DNA from: Streptomyces sp. NRRL F-5122
GTDB taxonomy: Bacteria > Actinomycetota > Actinomycetes > Streptomycetales > Streptomycetaceae
Length of the DNA: 64,000 bases
Reading direction: 5' to 3'
NCBI RefSeq assembly: GCF_001507435.1
Contig: NZ_LMWH01000117.1
Location: 62,001-126,000 of the forward strand
In this document: positions 56,387 through 64,000 of the stretch, piece after piece
How the letters are laid out: the number at the start of each line of letters is the position of its first letter
Numbering within the stretch: position 1 is the first letter of the stretch
Notes under the pieces: generated by a model
What the model saw: the letters and a program-made list of their open reading frames with translations, nothing else
What the model was told of the DNA's origin: nothing
The model's database searches: none
Program-made: the position numbers and the translations under genes

Positions 56387-57691
56387 TCACGCGGACGGGA
56401 CCGGAGTCCCCGGCGGAACGGGAAGCGTTCGTCCCAGGCGTGCGAGTGGTGACAGGGCCATCAGCGCCGGCGACACCAACATGCCGAGGGCTGTCACCAG
56501 GAGACTGGTGCGCGTCCCCCAGGCTTCTGCCAGGAGGCCGCCGAGGAGCGAGCCGAGCGGGGTCAGCCCCATCCCGACAAAGTTGATCGTCGCGGCCGCG
56601 CGGCCTTGCAGCGTGTCCGGAGTGACGGTCTGCCGGACCGCCATGACGGTGACATTCACCAGCTGGCTGAACGTTCCGAAGACGAAGTTGACCGTAAGGA
56701 GGGCGGGAACCGTCACCTCGGAGCTGCTGTGCAGTGCGGGCACGAACAGGAAGACGCCGTCGCCGAGTGCTGCCGCGGACACGAGCACCGCGCCGTATCC
56801 GAAGCGACTCGGTAGGCGGGCGGCCAGCAGCGAGCCCAGGAGCGCGCCCGGCCCCGTCGCCGCCAGCGCCAGCCCGACGGCGGTGGCGGACAGGTGCAGG
56901 TCTCGTGGCAGGAACAGCAGATAGACGGTCATCACAGCCGCGAAGAAGAACTGGAAGGCGGCTGATGCCAGGCACACAGTACGCAGCGAGGTGTCGCCGG
57001 CGACAAAGCGGAGGCCCTCTTGGATCCGCCGCCAGACCCGAGGAGGACGTTCCGAGCGCTCCGGGACGGATTCGCGGCGGTCGATCCGTCGGATCGACAG
57101 GAACGACAGCGCGAAAAACACTGCGCTGGAGGCGACAGCGATCGGCGCCGACAGCACGGACACCAACACACCGCCGAGGGCGGGCCCGCCGATCTGTACT
57201 GCAGACCGGCTGCCCTCGAGCGCGCTGTTCCCTCGCACCAACTGATCGCGCTCCACCAGCCGTACCAAAGACGCCTGGTAAGCCACGTCGAAGAACACGG
57301 ACAGAGCCCCGACCGCGAAGGCAACCACGAGCAGCGCGGGCAGGCCGAGTCCAGCGAGGAGACCCGTCACGGCGGCGGCGCCGAGAGCCAGGGCACGACC
57401 GGCGTCCGCCAGCACCATCAGTGTGCGGGTCCGCCACCTGTCCACCCACGCCCCGACGAAGAGCGACAGCAGCAGGATCGGCGCCTGCCCCACCGCGCGC
57501 AGGACGCCCCACTGCCCGGCATCGGCGTTGAGTGTCAGGACGGCGAAGAGCGGCAGAACCACGAGGCTCGTATGTTCACCCAGTTGGGAGGCTGTCTGGC
57601 CCACCCAGAGCCTGCGGAAGTCACCGTCCCGCCACAAGCTTGACGGATCAGGTCGACCGAAATCGGATACAGCGGAGGAAGGGGACGGCAC
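56387..57691 (-). CDS. MFS transporter (MFS_3/EntS-like exporter)
   Basis: 434 residues from GTG 57691 (AGAGG 5 nt upstream; ATG 57748 also in frame). Twelve helices; DFRRLWVGQTASQLGEHTSLVVLPLFAVLTL (in pieces) is the usual opening of this group, followed by GAWVDRWRTRTLMVLADAGRA (motif A-like), VFFDVAYQASLVRLVERDQL and GNSALEGSRSAVQIGGPALGG, all characteristic of MFS_3 exporters such as EntS and macrolide efflux proteins. Substrate unknown; monocistronic. Confidence 0.87.
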   Translation of the reverse strand: MPSPSSAVSDFGRPDPSSLWRDGDFRRLWVGQTASQLGEHTSLVVLPLFAVLTLNADAGQWGVLRAVGQAPILLLSLFVGAWVDRWRTRTLMVLADAGRALALGAAAVTGLLAGLGLPALLVVAFAVGALSVFFDVAYQASLVRLVERDQLVRGNSALEGSRSAVQIGGPALGGVLVSVLSAPIAVASSAVFFALSFLSIRRIDRRESVPERSERPPRVWRRIQEGLRFVAGDTSLRTVCLASAAFQFFFAAVMTVYLLFLPRDLHLSATAVGLALAATGPGALLGSLLAARLPSRFGYGAVLVSAAALGDGVFLFVPALHSSSEVTVPALLTVNFVFGTFSQLVNVTVMAVRQTVTPDTLQGRAAATINFVGMGLTPLGSLLGGLLAEAWGTRTSLLVTALGMLVSPALMALSPLARLGRTLPVPPGTPVPSA

Positions 57692-58153
57692 AGGGACCTC
57701 TCGAAGGACCGAAGACGAGACCCGCCAGCCGGCGCACGACAGGTGCACCGACCGTGTCAGACAGCGGGAAAGGATGGCTCGCTGTGCCGCGCATCAAGGG
57801 CAGCACGCGATGACGGCCACAAACGTCAACGCGTGCTCGGACGACCGACCATGTCTTCGCTCCTCGTGAGTCACTCGCTGCGCAGACACTAGCTCCCGCT
57901 CGACAGCGCACGAAAGGCAATTAAGGTGTGGGCAGACGGCGGGAAGAGTCCTACTGTTCGCGCCGGGACACAAGGGTGGGCGGCTCAACTGGTATTGCCC
58001 CTGCTCGGCGAGAATCTCGTCTCAGGGGATCTTGCCCCCTTGTCTCGTCTGACCCATTTTCACTCGTCAGTTGGCTCCGCAGATGATCGGTCACACAGCA
58101 GCTCGGCAAGCGTTATTGAAACGCAGGGACTCTCCTCCCGCTACGGTCTCCGG
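57692..58153. other. Divergent intergenic region, no gene called
   Basis: 462 bp between the divergent MFS and methyltransferase starts. Short open frames on both strands lack motifs and ribosome binding sites. A GGGG...CCCC hairpin near 58024-58041 is weak. Confidence 0.4.
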
Positions 58154-58801
58154 GTGACCGAACTCGACACCTTGCACGCCACCCGCAAGGCCTACGACGC
58201 CATCGCCCCGACGTACGCCGAGCTGTTCCACGACCCCCTGCACGACCGTCCTTTGGAGCGCGCCCTCCTGAGCGCCTTCGCGGAGCTGGTACGGACGGTC
58301 GGCGACGGCAGAGTCGCCGACCTCGGCTGCGGACCGGGTCATCTGACGGCTCACCTCCGTGAGCTGGGCCTGAACGCTTTCGGCGTCGACGCCTCCCCCG
58401 TGATGGTCGAGCTCGCTCGCGAAGCCAACCCCGGACTGCGGTTCGAGGTCGGCTCGATGGCCGCGCTGGACATCGAGGACGGCGCGCTCGGCGGGGCGCT
58501 CTCGCGGTGGTCCGTCATCCACACCCCGCCGCAGGACCTACCCGCCATCCTGGCCGAGATCGCCCGGGTCCTGGCTCCCGGCGGGCACCTGCTGATCGAC
58601 TTCCCTGCCACCGACGGCCCTCACGAGGAGACGCAGGCCTACGACCACACAGTGGCGACGGCCTACCGCTGGTCCCCCGACCGCTTCGCCGAGCTTCTGG
58701 CCGATCATGGGTTGGCAGAGTCGGCCCGCCTGGTGATCGAGCCCAAGCCCACCGACCGGCGGCAGTTCCAGGAGGTCCAGCTCCTCGCCTGTAAAGGCTA
58801 G
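58154..58801 (+). CDS. Class I SAM-dependent methyltransferase
   Basis: 215 residues from GTG 58154. KAYDAIAPTYAELFHD at the N-terminus, motif I VADLGCGPGHLTAHLRELG (about 57-75), GVDASPVMVELAREANPG (motif II, Asp binding the ribose), FEVGSMAALD and SRWSVIHTPPQDLPAILAEI, then RVLAPGGHLLIDF (motif IV-V). This is the Methyltransf_11/25 fold; substrate unknown. A strong terminator follows at 58961-59006. Confidence 0.9.
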   Translation: MTELDTLHATRKAYDAIAPTYAELFHDPLHDRPLERALLSAFAELVRTVGDGRVADLGCGPGHLTAHLRELGLNAFGVDASPVMVELAREANPGLRFEVGSMAALDIEDGALGGALSRWSVIHTPPQDLPAILAEIARVLAPGGHLLIDFPATDGPHEETQAYDHTVATAYRWSPDRFAELLADHGLAESARLVIEPKPTDRRQFQEVQLLACKG

Positions 58802-58960
58802 ACCCAGAAGCTACTCAACCGACCCTGTGTGCCGAAACGAATGAGACGGACGGCCGAACTTCCGCACCAAACGCCATTCGCCACCTGCGGGATGAACGAC
58901 TACATAGCAGGGCAGAGCGAGAGCGGCACATTTCGGACACGGTCGGTCGGCCGGACGACA

Positions 58961-59006
58961 GGCCGGAAGCCGGCACCCCCTTGTAGGGAGGTACCGGCTT
59001 CCGGCC
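58961..59006. terminator. Strong bidirectional terminator
   Basis: GGCCGGAAGCCGG (58961-58973) pairs perfectly with CCGGCTTCCGGCC (58994-59006): 13-bp stem, 20-nt loop. It separates the plus-strand methyltransferase from the convergent RHS/lipoprotein unit. Confidence 0.85.
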
Positions 59007-59089
59007 TTGCTTCGGCGAGTGCCCTTCGTCAGGCCGTCACCCGCCCGGCCCGGGGTGGGCGCCGGTGATACGACGGACTTCCGATCGGC

Positions 59090-59566
59090 TCAGGCACCGA
59101 GGAACACCCTGCACGTCCCCGACCGTTCGAAGACCGCTCCCACGACCTTGGGCGGCTTCGTTCCCTTCGCCCGGGTGTAGGCCGGGCCGGAATCCGGCGC
59201 GAACCCCGCGTCGACGACGTCCGTCAGTACTTCGTCGGGGGTCTTCCTCCCTGCGGAGGCGAGCCGGTTGTCCTGGACGAACGCCGGTACACCGTCGCAC
59301 GGCATGGAGAACTGGACGTTGAACGGGTATCCGTCCAAAGCCTTCAGGGCACCGTAAGTGATGTCCTCGGCCCCCTTGGGCAGGCGGACACCGTAGTCGG
59401 ACAGGGCTTGGTCGAGGCTGACGTCGGCGGCGTCCGACGGAGACTCGTGCGGGAACGGCCCGGCGTGCTCGGCGGAGTGCAGGCCGTCCGGATCGCAGGC
59501 GGCGAGACCCCCGACGAGCAGCGCACCCACGAGCAACGCCGACATCCGGGTCAGACGGTGGAACAC
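59090..59566 (-). CDS. Lipoprotein, probable immunity protein for the RHS toxin
   Basis: 158 residues with a lipoprotein signal: MSALLVGALLVGGLAACDPDG, lipobox LAAC with Cys at about residue 24. The mature part is small and soluble with two further Cys (SMPCDGVPAF, SGTCRVFLGA) that could form a disulfide. Its ATG is 8 bp after the RHS stop and it is the last gene before a strong terminator; toxin-immunity pairs have exactly this order. An extracytoplasmic lipid anchor implies that the toxin attacks outside the membrane. No family recognised, so the immunity role is inference from position. Confidence 0.7.
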   Translation of the reverse strand: MFHRLTRMSALLVGALLVGGLAACDPDGLHSAEHAGPFPHESPSDAADVSLDQALSDYGVRLPKGAEDITYGALKALDGYPFNVQFSMPCDGVPAFVQDNRLASAGRKTPDEVLTDVVDAGFAPDSGPAYTRAKGTKPPKVVGAVFERSGTCRVFLGA

Positions 59567-59574
59567 GATTTCTC

Positions 59575-62500
59575 CTAGCCGATGTTGAACGTCTGGTGGC
59601 CGACGACATCGAAGTCGTGTGCCAGCCCGACCGAGTTCAGGTGAGCCATGTCGTTCTGCCGCAGCGGCTTGAAGGGCCCCACACCGAGGTCACCCCGAGG
59701 CTTGCCGCCTCCGATGTTCCCCCAGTTGTACCGCTTGTAGACATCCACGGTGACGGTCCCCGTGAGCTGGCCCCTCTTCATGACCGTGTCTCCGCGCACC
59801 CGGTACTGGTAGCCGTTGAGCGCGAAGTAGTAGTCGTCGGCGTCGGCACCCTTGTTCATTCCGTGCTCACGACCCCTGGCAACGCTGCTGCCGTGCCAAC
59901 CGCTGTCGAAATGACCCGGCTTGATCTGCTGACCGACCTCTTTCCGCATGTAGGAGAGGCTGTTCATCATGTCCGCGACGCTGACCTCGACTGTCTCGCC
60001 GCCGTTCTCCATCCAGTGTTCCATGAGGTTGAAGCCGCGCTGCCACCCTCTCATCGCGACGTAGGACAGGGCCATGGAGCCGGCCAGGAAGAACACGCTC
60101 TTGTCGTGCGCGTCCGTCTTCAGGGTGCCCCACCCTGGACGGTTGGCGTCCTCGGCCTGGACCGGGGGGTACTCGTAGGCCGGGCCGCCGGCCGGCATCT
60201 TCTTCGGGTCGAAGCCGGAGCAGTTGTGCGGGTTGCACAGGGAGCCGAAACCCTGCTCGTTGGCGAGGTCCTGGCTGATGGGCGTCCCGCCCTTGTCCAC
60301 GGGCTTGTTCATGGTGGGGTCGGCCCACCAGTTGTCCTCGCCCGTCGGATCCCAGCCCATCAGCGGGCTGTTGTCGGCGTAGGCGTATCCGTTCAGCGAC
60401 TGGGCGTCGGAGGTGTCCAGCAGGGGGTCGACGCTGAGGAACTGGCCGAGCAGCGGATCGTATTCGCGGGCGCCGACGTGGGTGAGTCCGGTGGCGGGGT
60501 CGGCGGGCTTGCCGAGGAACTTCTTGTCGTCGGGCCAGTTGGGCACCGCGGTGCCGCGGTCGGTGCCGAAGGGGGTGGTGTAGCGCTTGGTGATGGCCTG
60601 GTCCGTGGCGGCGAGGGCGAGGCTCGCGGTGTTGTGCCGGTCGGCGGCGAGCCAGGTGAGGGTGGAGGTGCCGCTTTGGTTGGTGCGCACCGCCACCGCG
60701 GTGCCGCCGAGGGAGTAGGTGCGCTGGGCCCACTTCTTGCCGGTCGTGGTGTTGTAGTGGACCTCGGTGGCACCGAGGTAGAGGACGGTCTCTCCGCCGG
60801 TGTTGCGGCGGACGAGGAGGCTGCCGTCGGTGTCGTAGACGTATCCGGTCGTGCTGGTGGCGGAGCCGGCCGTCTCCTTCAGGCTGCCGAGCCGGCCCTC
60901 GCTGTCCCAGGTCAAGGCTTGGGTCGCGGTTCCGTCGGGGCGCGTGGTGGTGTCACCGGCGGCGTCGTAGCCGTAGGCGGCGGTGACCCCGGTGCAGGCA
61001 CCGGCGGCGGTTCCGGAAGGAGTGGCGGTCAGGGTGTGCGGCTGGGCGGTGTTGTTGTAGCAGTACGTGCGTGAGGTGGTGCTGCCGGAGGTGCTGTGGT
61101 TGGTCTCGGTGGCGCGCTGCCCGGCACTGTTGTAGGTGTAGCTGTTCCAGTAGGGGGCGGGACCGCCGAGGTTGGCGGCGGTGCGGCCGGAGGCGGCGCA
61201 GTCCGCCGTCTTGGGTGTCCAGGCCTCGGTCAGACGCTGGTAGCCGTCGTAGGCGAAGCACTGGTTGTCGTCGGTGCTCGTGCCGCCCAGGGCGGTGGGG
61301 TCGGTGAGCGAGGTGACGTTGCCCGCCTGGTCGTACGCGTAGTTGAGCTGCTGGAGTTGCCAGGGGTGGGTGTCGTCGGTGACGACGGACTGGGTCAGGT
61401 GGTCCGTGCCCTCGTCCCAGGTGTTGGTCAGGTAGGCCTTCTTGACGCCGGCGGCGTCGGAGACGCCGAGGGTCAGCTGCTGGACCTTGTCCGTGGCGGT
61501 GAAGTCGCTTGCGAGGACGTAGCTCTGGGTGCCGCTGAGGGTGGTGGGGAGGCCGTAGTCGTTGTAGCCGGTGTCGATGATCTCCTTGGGCAGTCCGGCG
61601 ACCGCGGGCTGGACGTCCTGGTCCTGGGCGCCGGTGATGTCGTAGTGGGCGCTGAAGGACAGTGTCGCGGACGGTACGGCACCGGAGGTCACCAGCGGAT
61701 CGTCGGCGGGCAGCGTCAGCGTGGAGTCCAGCGCGTGGTAGAGGCTGTCGTAGCTGGTGACCTTGCGCGTGTAGGCGTGGGCGGTGTCGGTGGCGCCGTT
61801 GGTGTAGCGGGTCGACGTGGCCAGTTGGCCCTTGTAGCCGGTGGCGTCGTAGGTGAGGGCGGTGAGCTGGTTGGCCGGGATCTGTTCCTCGGTGGTGGAG
61901 GTCAGGTCGGCGTCGGTGGCCGCCTTGTAGGTGGCGGTGGGGCGGCGCAGTTTGTCGTAGGCGGTGATGACCACCCGGCCGGCGCCGTCCTTGGTCCACG
62001 AGGGCAGGTCCCGGCTGTCGTAGCCGGTGGTCTCGGTGCCCTTGTCCGGGTCGGTGCTTTTGACCTGACGGCCGAACAGGTCGTAGAGCCAGGTCCAGGA
62101 GCTGTTGTCCGGGCCGGTGACCTTCGCCTGCTTGTCGTCCAGGGTGTATGCGAACTTCGTCGAGGTGTAGAGGGTGCCGGTGCCGCCGCCGTAGGCCGCG
62201 TCGTCGGGGGACGGGGAGGCGTACTGGCGGGTTTCGACCGTGCGGCCGAGCGCGTCGGTGATCGTGCGCTTCGCCGAAGCGCCCTGCACGCCGGAGGTGG
62301 CGGTGGAGTCGCCGGTGTAACTGGTGGTCGTGGACCAGCGTTTGACACCGTAGGTGTAGAGGGTGCTGGTCTCCGGGCGTTCGGCCCCGTCGAAGGTGAC
62401 CGAGGTCTGCTTGGCGGTGCCTCCGTACTCGGCGCGGCTGTAGGTGCCGGAGGGCGCGTTCTTGCTGTCGTAGACGTCGGCGTAGGTCTCGTAGGCCAGG

Positions 62501-64000
62501 CCGCGGCTGTCGTATCGGGTGTCGGTCAGGATCCGGCCGCCCTCAGCGCTGCGCTTCTGGGTCTGGATGGGCCGCAGTTGGGCGTCGTAGATGGAGTAGG
62601 CCGTCTCGTAGGTGTCGCCGTCCGCCTTGATGGCGCCCGTGGAGGTCCAGGACGCGGCGGTGTTGCTGACGCTGTAGCCGAAGACGTAGCTGGCGGGCAG
62701 GTCACTGGTGCGGTTGGGCAGCCACACGGCCGTGACCCGGCCGAGGGCGTCGTAGGTGTACTGGGTCTGCTTGTTGTTGATGTCGAACGAGCGGATGACG
62801 TTGCCGCGCGCCGGGTCGTAGTAGGTGAACGTCTTCTGGGTGGCCGCGTTGGTCGTGATGGCCATGGTCAGCGGGCCGCCGGAGGCGGGTGTGTAGGCCG
62901 TGGTGGTGGCGTTGCCTGCGGCGTCGGTGACGGTGGTGGGGCGGCCCAGGGTGTCGTGGACGGTCTTGGCCGTGGTCTGCCAGGTGGTGGGGTTGCGCTC
63001 CCCTGCGCTGGAGGTCGCGGGGTAGGCGGCTGCCCGTCCGGTCCAGGAGGCGTCGCCCAGGGTGGGCGTCTGGTTCGCGGTCCAGGTGGTGGCGGCGGTG
63101 TTGTCGAAGACGGTGGCCTTGTCGGAGAGCACGTCTCCGCGGTCGGCGACCTTGGCGGGCAGGTCGAGCTGGTCCTCGCCGGTGGCGCACGTGCGGGAGA
63201 CGGTGCGACTGCGGGAGACGAGGTCGGAGATGCCCTTGGCGGTGTTGCGGGCGTACCAGGTGCGGGTGCAGGCCTCGTCGCCGCTCTTGGCGACGTCGCC
63301 GGCGTCCTCCTCGGTGGCCTTCATGCCGTAGGAGTCGAAGGTGGTGGAGGTGGTGTGCGTGCGCCAGGAGTCCTTGACCGTCAGATAGGTCGATGTGGCG
63401 GTCCCGGCCGTGCGGACGAAGTACGCCTCGGTGTCTGCGTAGGACGCGTGCTGGGTGGCGGTCTTCTTCGACCAGGGGTCGTTGACGGTCACCGCGATGG
63501 CCTGGCCGCCGTCGTAGGTCACCTGCTGCCGGGTGAAGCCGGTGTACTGCTCACTGTCGGTCTGGTCCGCGATGGTCAGCCCGGGGACGGCGAGTGCCTT
63601 CACGCTGACGTCCTTGCGGGCGGTGGGGTCCAGCTTGCCGTCCGAGCCCTGTACCCGGTCTCCGTCCATCCCCTGCATGTAGAGGGTCACCGTCTTGGAC
63701 TTGGTGGCGTCCGTGCCCTTGACGGTGGTGACCTTGCCGTAGCCGCGCCACTGCGACCAGGTTCGCTCGGCCTGCGGGGTCAGCGGGTTCTCGTCGTAGT
63801 GCCAGGCGGGGTCGGCGTAGGTGTAGTCGGTCTCGGTCGTGGCGTTCTTGCCGGTGGGGTCGGTGCTGGTCACCGCGAGGACGCGGTACTTGTGGAACCA
63901 GTCGAGGCCGGCTTCCTCGGCGCCGTTGATGTGCCAGTACACCGGGTAGCAGGAGGTGTGGTCGTCGTCCTCGTCAGGGGTGTGGCCGCGCACGCACTCC
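59575..64000 (-). CDS. RHS-repeat polymorphic toxin, C-terminal 1472+ residues (N-terminus beyond window)
   Basis: The frame is open to the window edge. Dozens of YD repeats are visible (YTYDALGRVTAVW, YDSRGLAYETY, YDLFGRQVKSTDP, YDAAGDTTTRPDG), forming the RHS shell that encapsulates the toxin. The core ends with AREYDPLLGQFLSVDPLLDT and LNGYAYADNSPLMGWDPTG. The last about 230 residues are the toxin: a linker with a possible hydrophobic segment (VFFLAGSMALSYVAMRGW), YRKEV-like YMRKEVGQQIKPGHF, YYFALNGYQYRVRGDTVMKR and a terminal DMAHLNSVGLAHDFDVVGH. This C-terminus matches no toxin family I can name. Its immunity partner is probably the adjacent lipoprotein. Confidence 0.9.
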   Translation of the reverse strand, partial: ECVRGHTPDEDDDHTSCYPVYWHINGAEEAGLDWFHKYRVLAVTSTDPTGKNATTETDYTYADPAWHYDENPLTPQAERTWSQWRGYGKVTTVKGTDATKSKTVTLYMQGMDGDRVQGSDGKLDPTARKDVSVKALAVPGLTIADQTDSEQYTGFTRQQVTYDGGQAIAVTVNDPWSKKTATQHASYADTEAYFVRTAGTATSTYLTVKDSWRTHTTSTTFDSYGMKATEEDAGDVAKSGDEACTRTWYARNTAKGISDLVSRSRTVSRTCATGEDQLDLPAKVADRGDVLSDKATVFDNTAATTWTANQTPTLGDASWTGRAAAYPATSSAGERNPTTWQTTAKTVHDTLGRPTTVTDAAGNATTTAYTPASGGPLTMAITTNAATQKTFTYYDPARGNVIRSFDINNKQTQYTYDALGRVTAVWLPNRTSDLPASYVFGYSVSNTAASWTSTGAIKADGDTYETAYSIYDAQLRPIQTQKRSAEGGRILTDTRYDSRGLAYETYADVYDSKNAPSGTYSRAEYGGTAKQTSVTFDGAERPETSTLYTYGVKRWSTTTSYTGDSTATSGVQGASAKRTITDALGRTVETRQYASPSPDDAAYGGGTGTLYTSTKFAYTLDDKQAKVTGPDNSSWTWLYDLFGRQVKSTDPDKGTETTGYDSRDLPSWTKDGAGRVVITAYDKLRRPTATYKAATDADLTSTTEEQIPANQLTALTYDATGYKGQLATSTRYTNGATDTAHAYTRKVTSYDSLYHALDSTLTLPADDPLVTSGAVPSATLSFSAHYDITGAQDQDVQPAVAGLPKEIIDTGYNDYGLPTTLSGTQSYVLASDFTATDKVQQLTLGVSDAAGVKKAYLTNTWDEGTDHLTQSVVTDDTHPWQLQQLNYAYDQAGNVTSLTDPTALGGTSTDDNQCFAYDGYQRLTEAWTPKTADCAASGRTAANLGGPAPYWNSYTYNSAGQRATETNHSTSGSTTSRTYCYNNTAQPHTLTATPSGTAAGACTGVTAAYGYDAAGDTTTRPDGTATQALTWDSEGRLGSLKETAGSATSTTGYVYDTDGSLLVRRNTGGETVLYLGATEVHYNTTTGKKWAQRTYSLGGTAVAVRTNQSGTSTLTWLAADRHNTASLALAATDQAITKRYTTPFGTDRGTAVPNWPDDKKFLGKPADPATGLTHVGAREYDPLLGQFLSVDPLLDTSDAQSLNGYAYADNSPLMGWDPTGEDNWWADPTMNKPVDKGGTPISQDLANEQGFGSLCNPHNCSGFDPKKMPAGGPAYEYPPVQAEDANRPGWGTLKTDAHDKSVFFLAGSMALSYVAMRGWQRGFNLMEHWMENGGETVEVSVADMMNSLSYMRKEVGQQIKPGHFDSGWHGSSVARGREHGMNKGADADDYYFALNGYQYRVRGDTVMKRGQLTGTVTVDVYKRYNWGNIGGGKPRGDLGVGPFKPLRQNDMAHLNSVGLAHDFDVVGHQTFNIG

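Overview
The window is high-GC actinobacterial DNA. GTG and TTG starts, strong third-position GC, gene families typical of the genus (DUF5994, DUF3040, PsiE, DHA2 exporters, many divergent regulator/enzyme pairs) and remnants of actinomycete IS5, IS1182 and ISL3 elements all point to Streptomyces. The number of decayed genes and IS scars suggests an accessory, probably chromosome-arm, region. No rRNA, tRNA or CRISPR array was found.

Layout. 0-5 kb: HxlR and AraC regulators, a DinB-type enzyme, a small CarD/Tudor-like protein, and a divergent HxlR/NAD(P)-oxidoreductase pair bracketed by inverted decayed copies of one gene. 5-16.5 kb: an ECF sigma factor with membrane segments, a large SUKH protein, divergent DeoR/MFS, a DHA2 exporter, divergent TetR/NmrA, peptidase E, and a DUF5994 gene behind a leader with competing hairpins. 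16.7-26 kb: an envelope/stress block (DUF3040-NfeD-stomatin operon, PsiE, FUSC, formaldehyde dehydrogenase, a membrane protein and its decayed inverted paralogue) with two pieces of an IS5-type transposase at what look like inversion breakpoints.

26-39 kb is a chaperone and redox island, mostly on the minus strand. The intact operon reads dnaK-grpE-cbpA-like dnaJ-cbpM-like MerR-clpB-trx-truncated CNB/TrxR remnant-hsp20-DUF2267, with overlapping or nearly touching genes as far as hsp20. A second, older copy lies next to it: a dnaK'-trx' fusion pseudogene followed by an intact UBP zinc-finger gene and an intact CNB-Grx-TrxR flavoprotein. Each copy has lost what the other keeps. A DUF1931 histone-fold gene lies between them.

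39-52 kb: a PucR/CdaR-type regulator, a 1358-residue secreted GH2 enzyme (exo-glucosaminidase type, three discoidin-like modules) with a promoter and LacI-type operator, then a TPR-CHAT protease locus with a TPR partner and two divergent genes (a small protein and a membrane protein), then a GNAT. 52-56 kb is an IS graveyard around a secreted TPR protein and a stand-alone GHKL ATPase-like gene. 56-64 kb: an MFS exporter, a methyltransferase and, at the right edge, the C-terminal 1472+ residues of an RHS polymorphic toxin with an adjacent lipoprotein that is probably its immunity protein.

Best candidates for undescribed biology: the RHS C-terminal toxin/lipoprotein pair, the TPR-CHAT locus, the reciprocally decayed chaperone duplication, the membrane-anchored ECF sigma factor and the three-hairpin DUF5994 leader.
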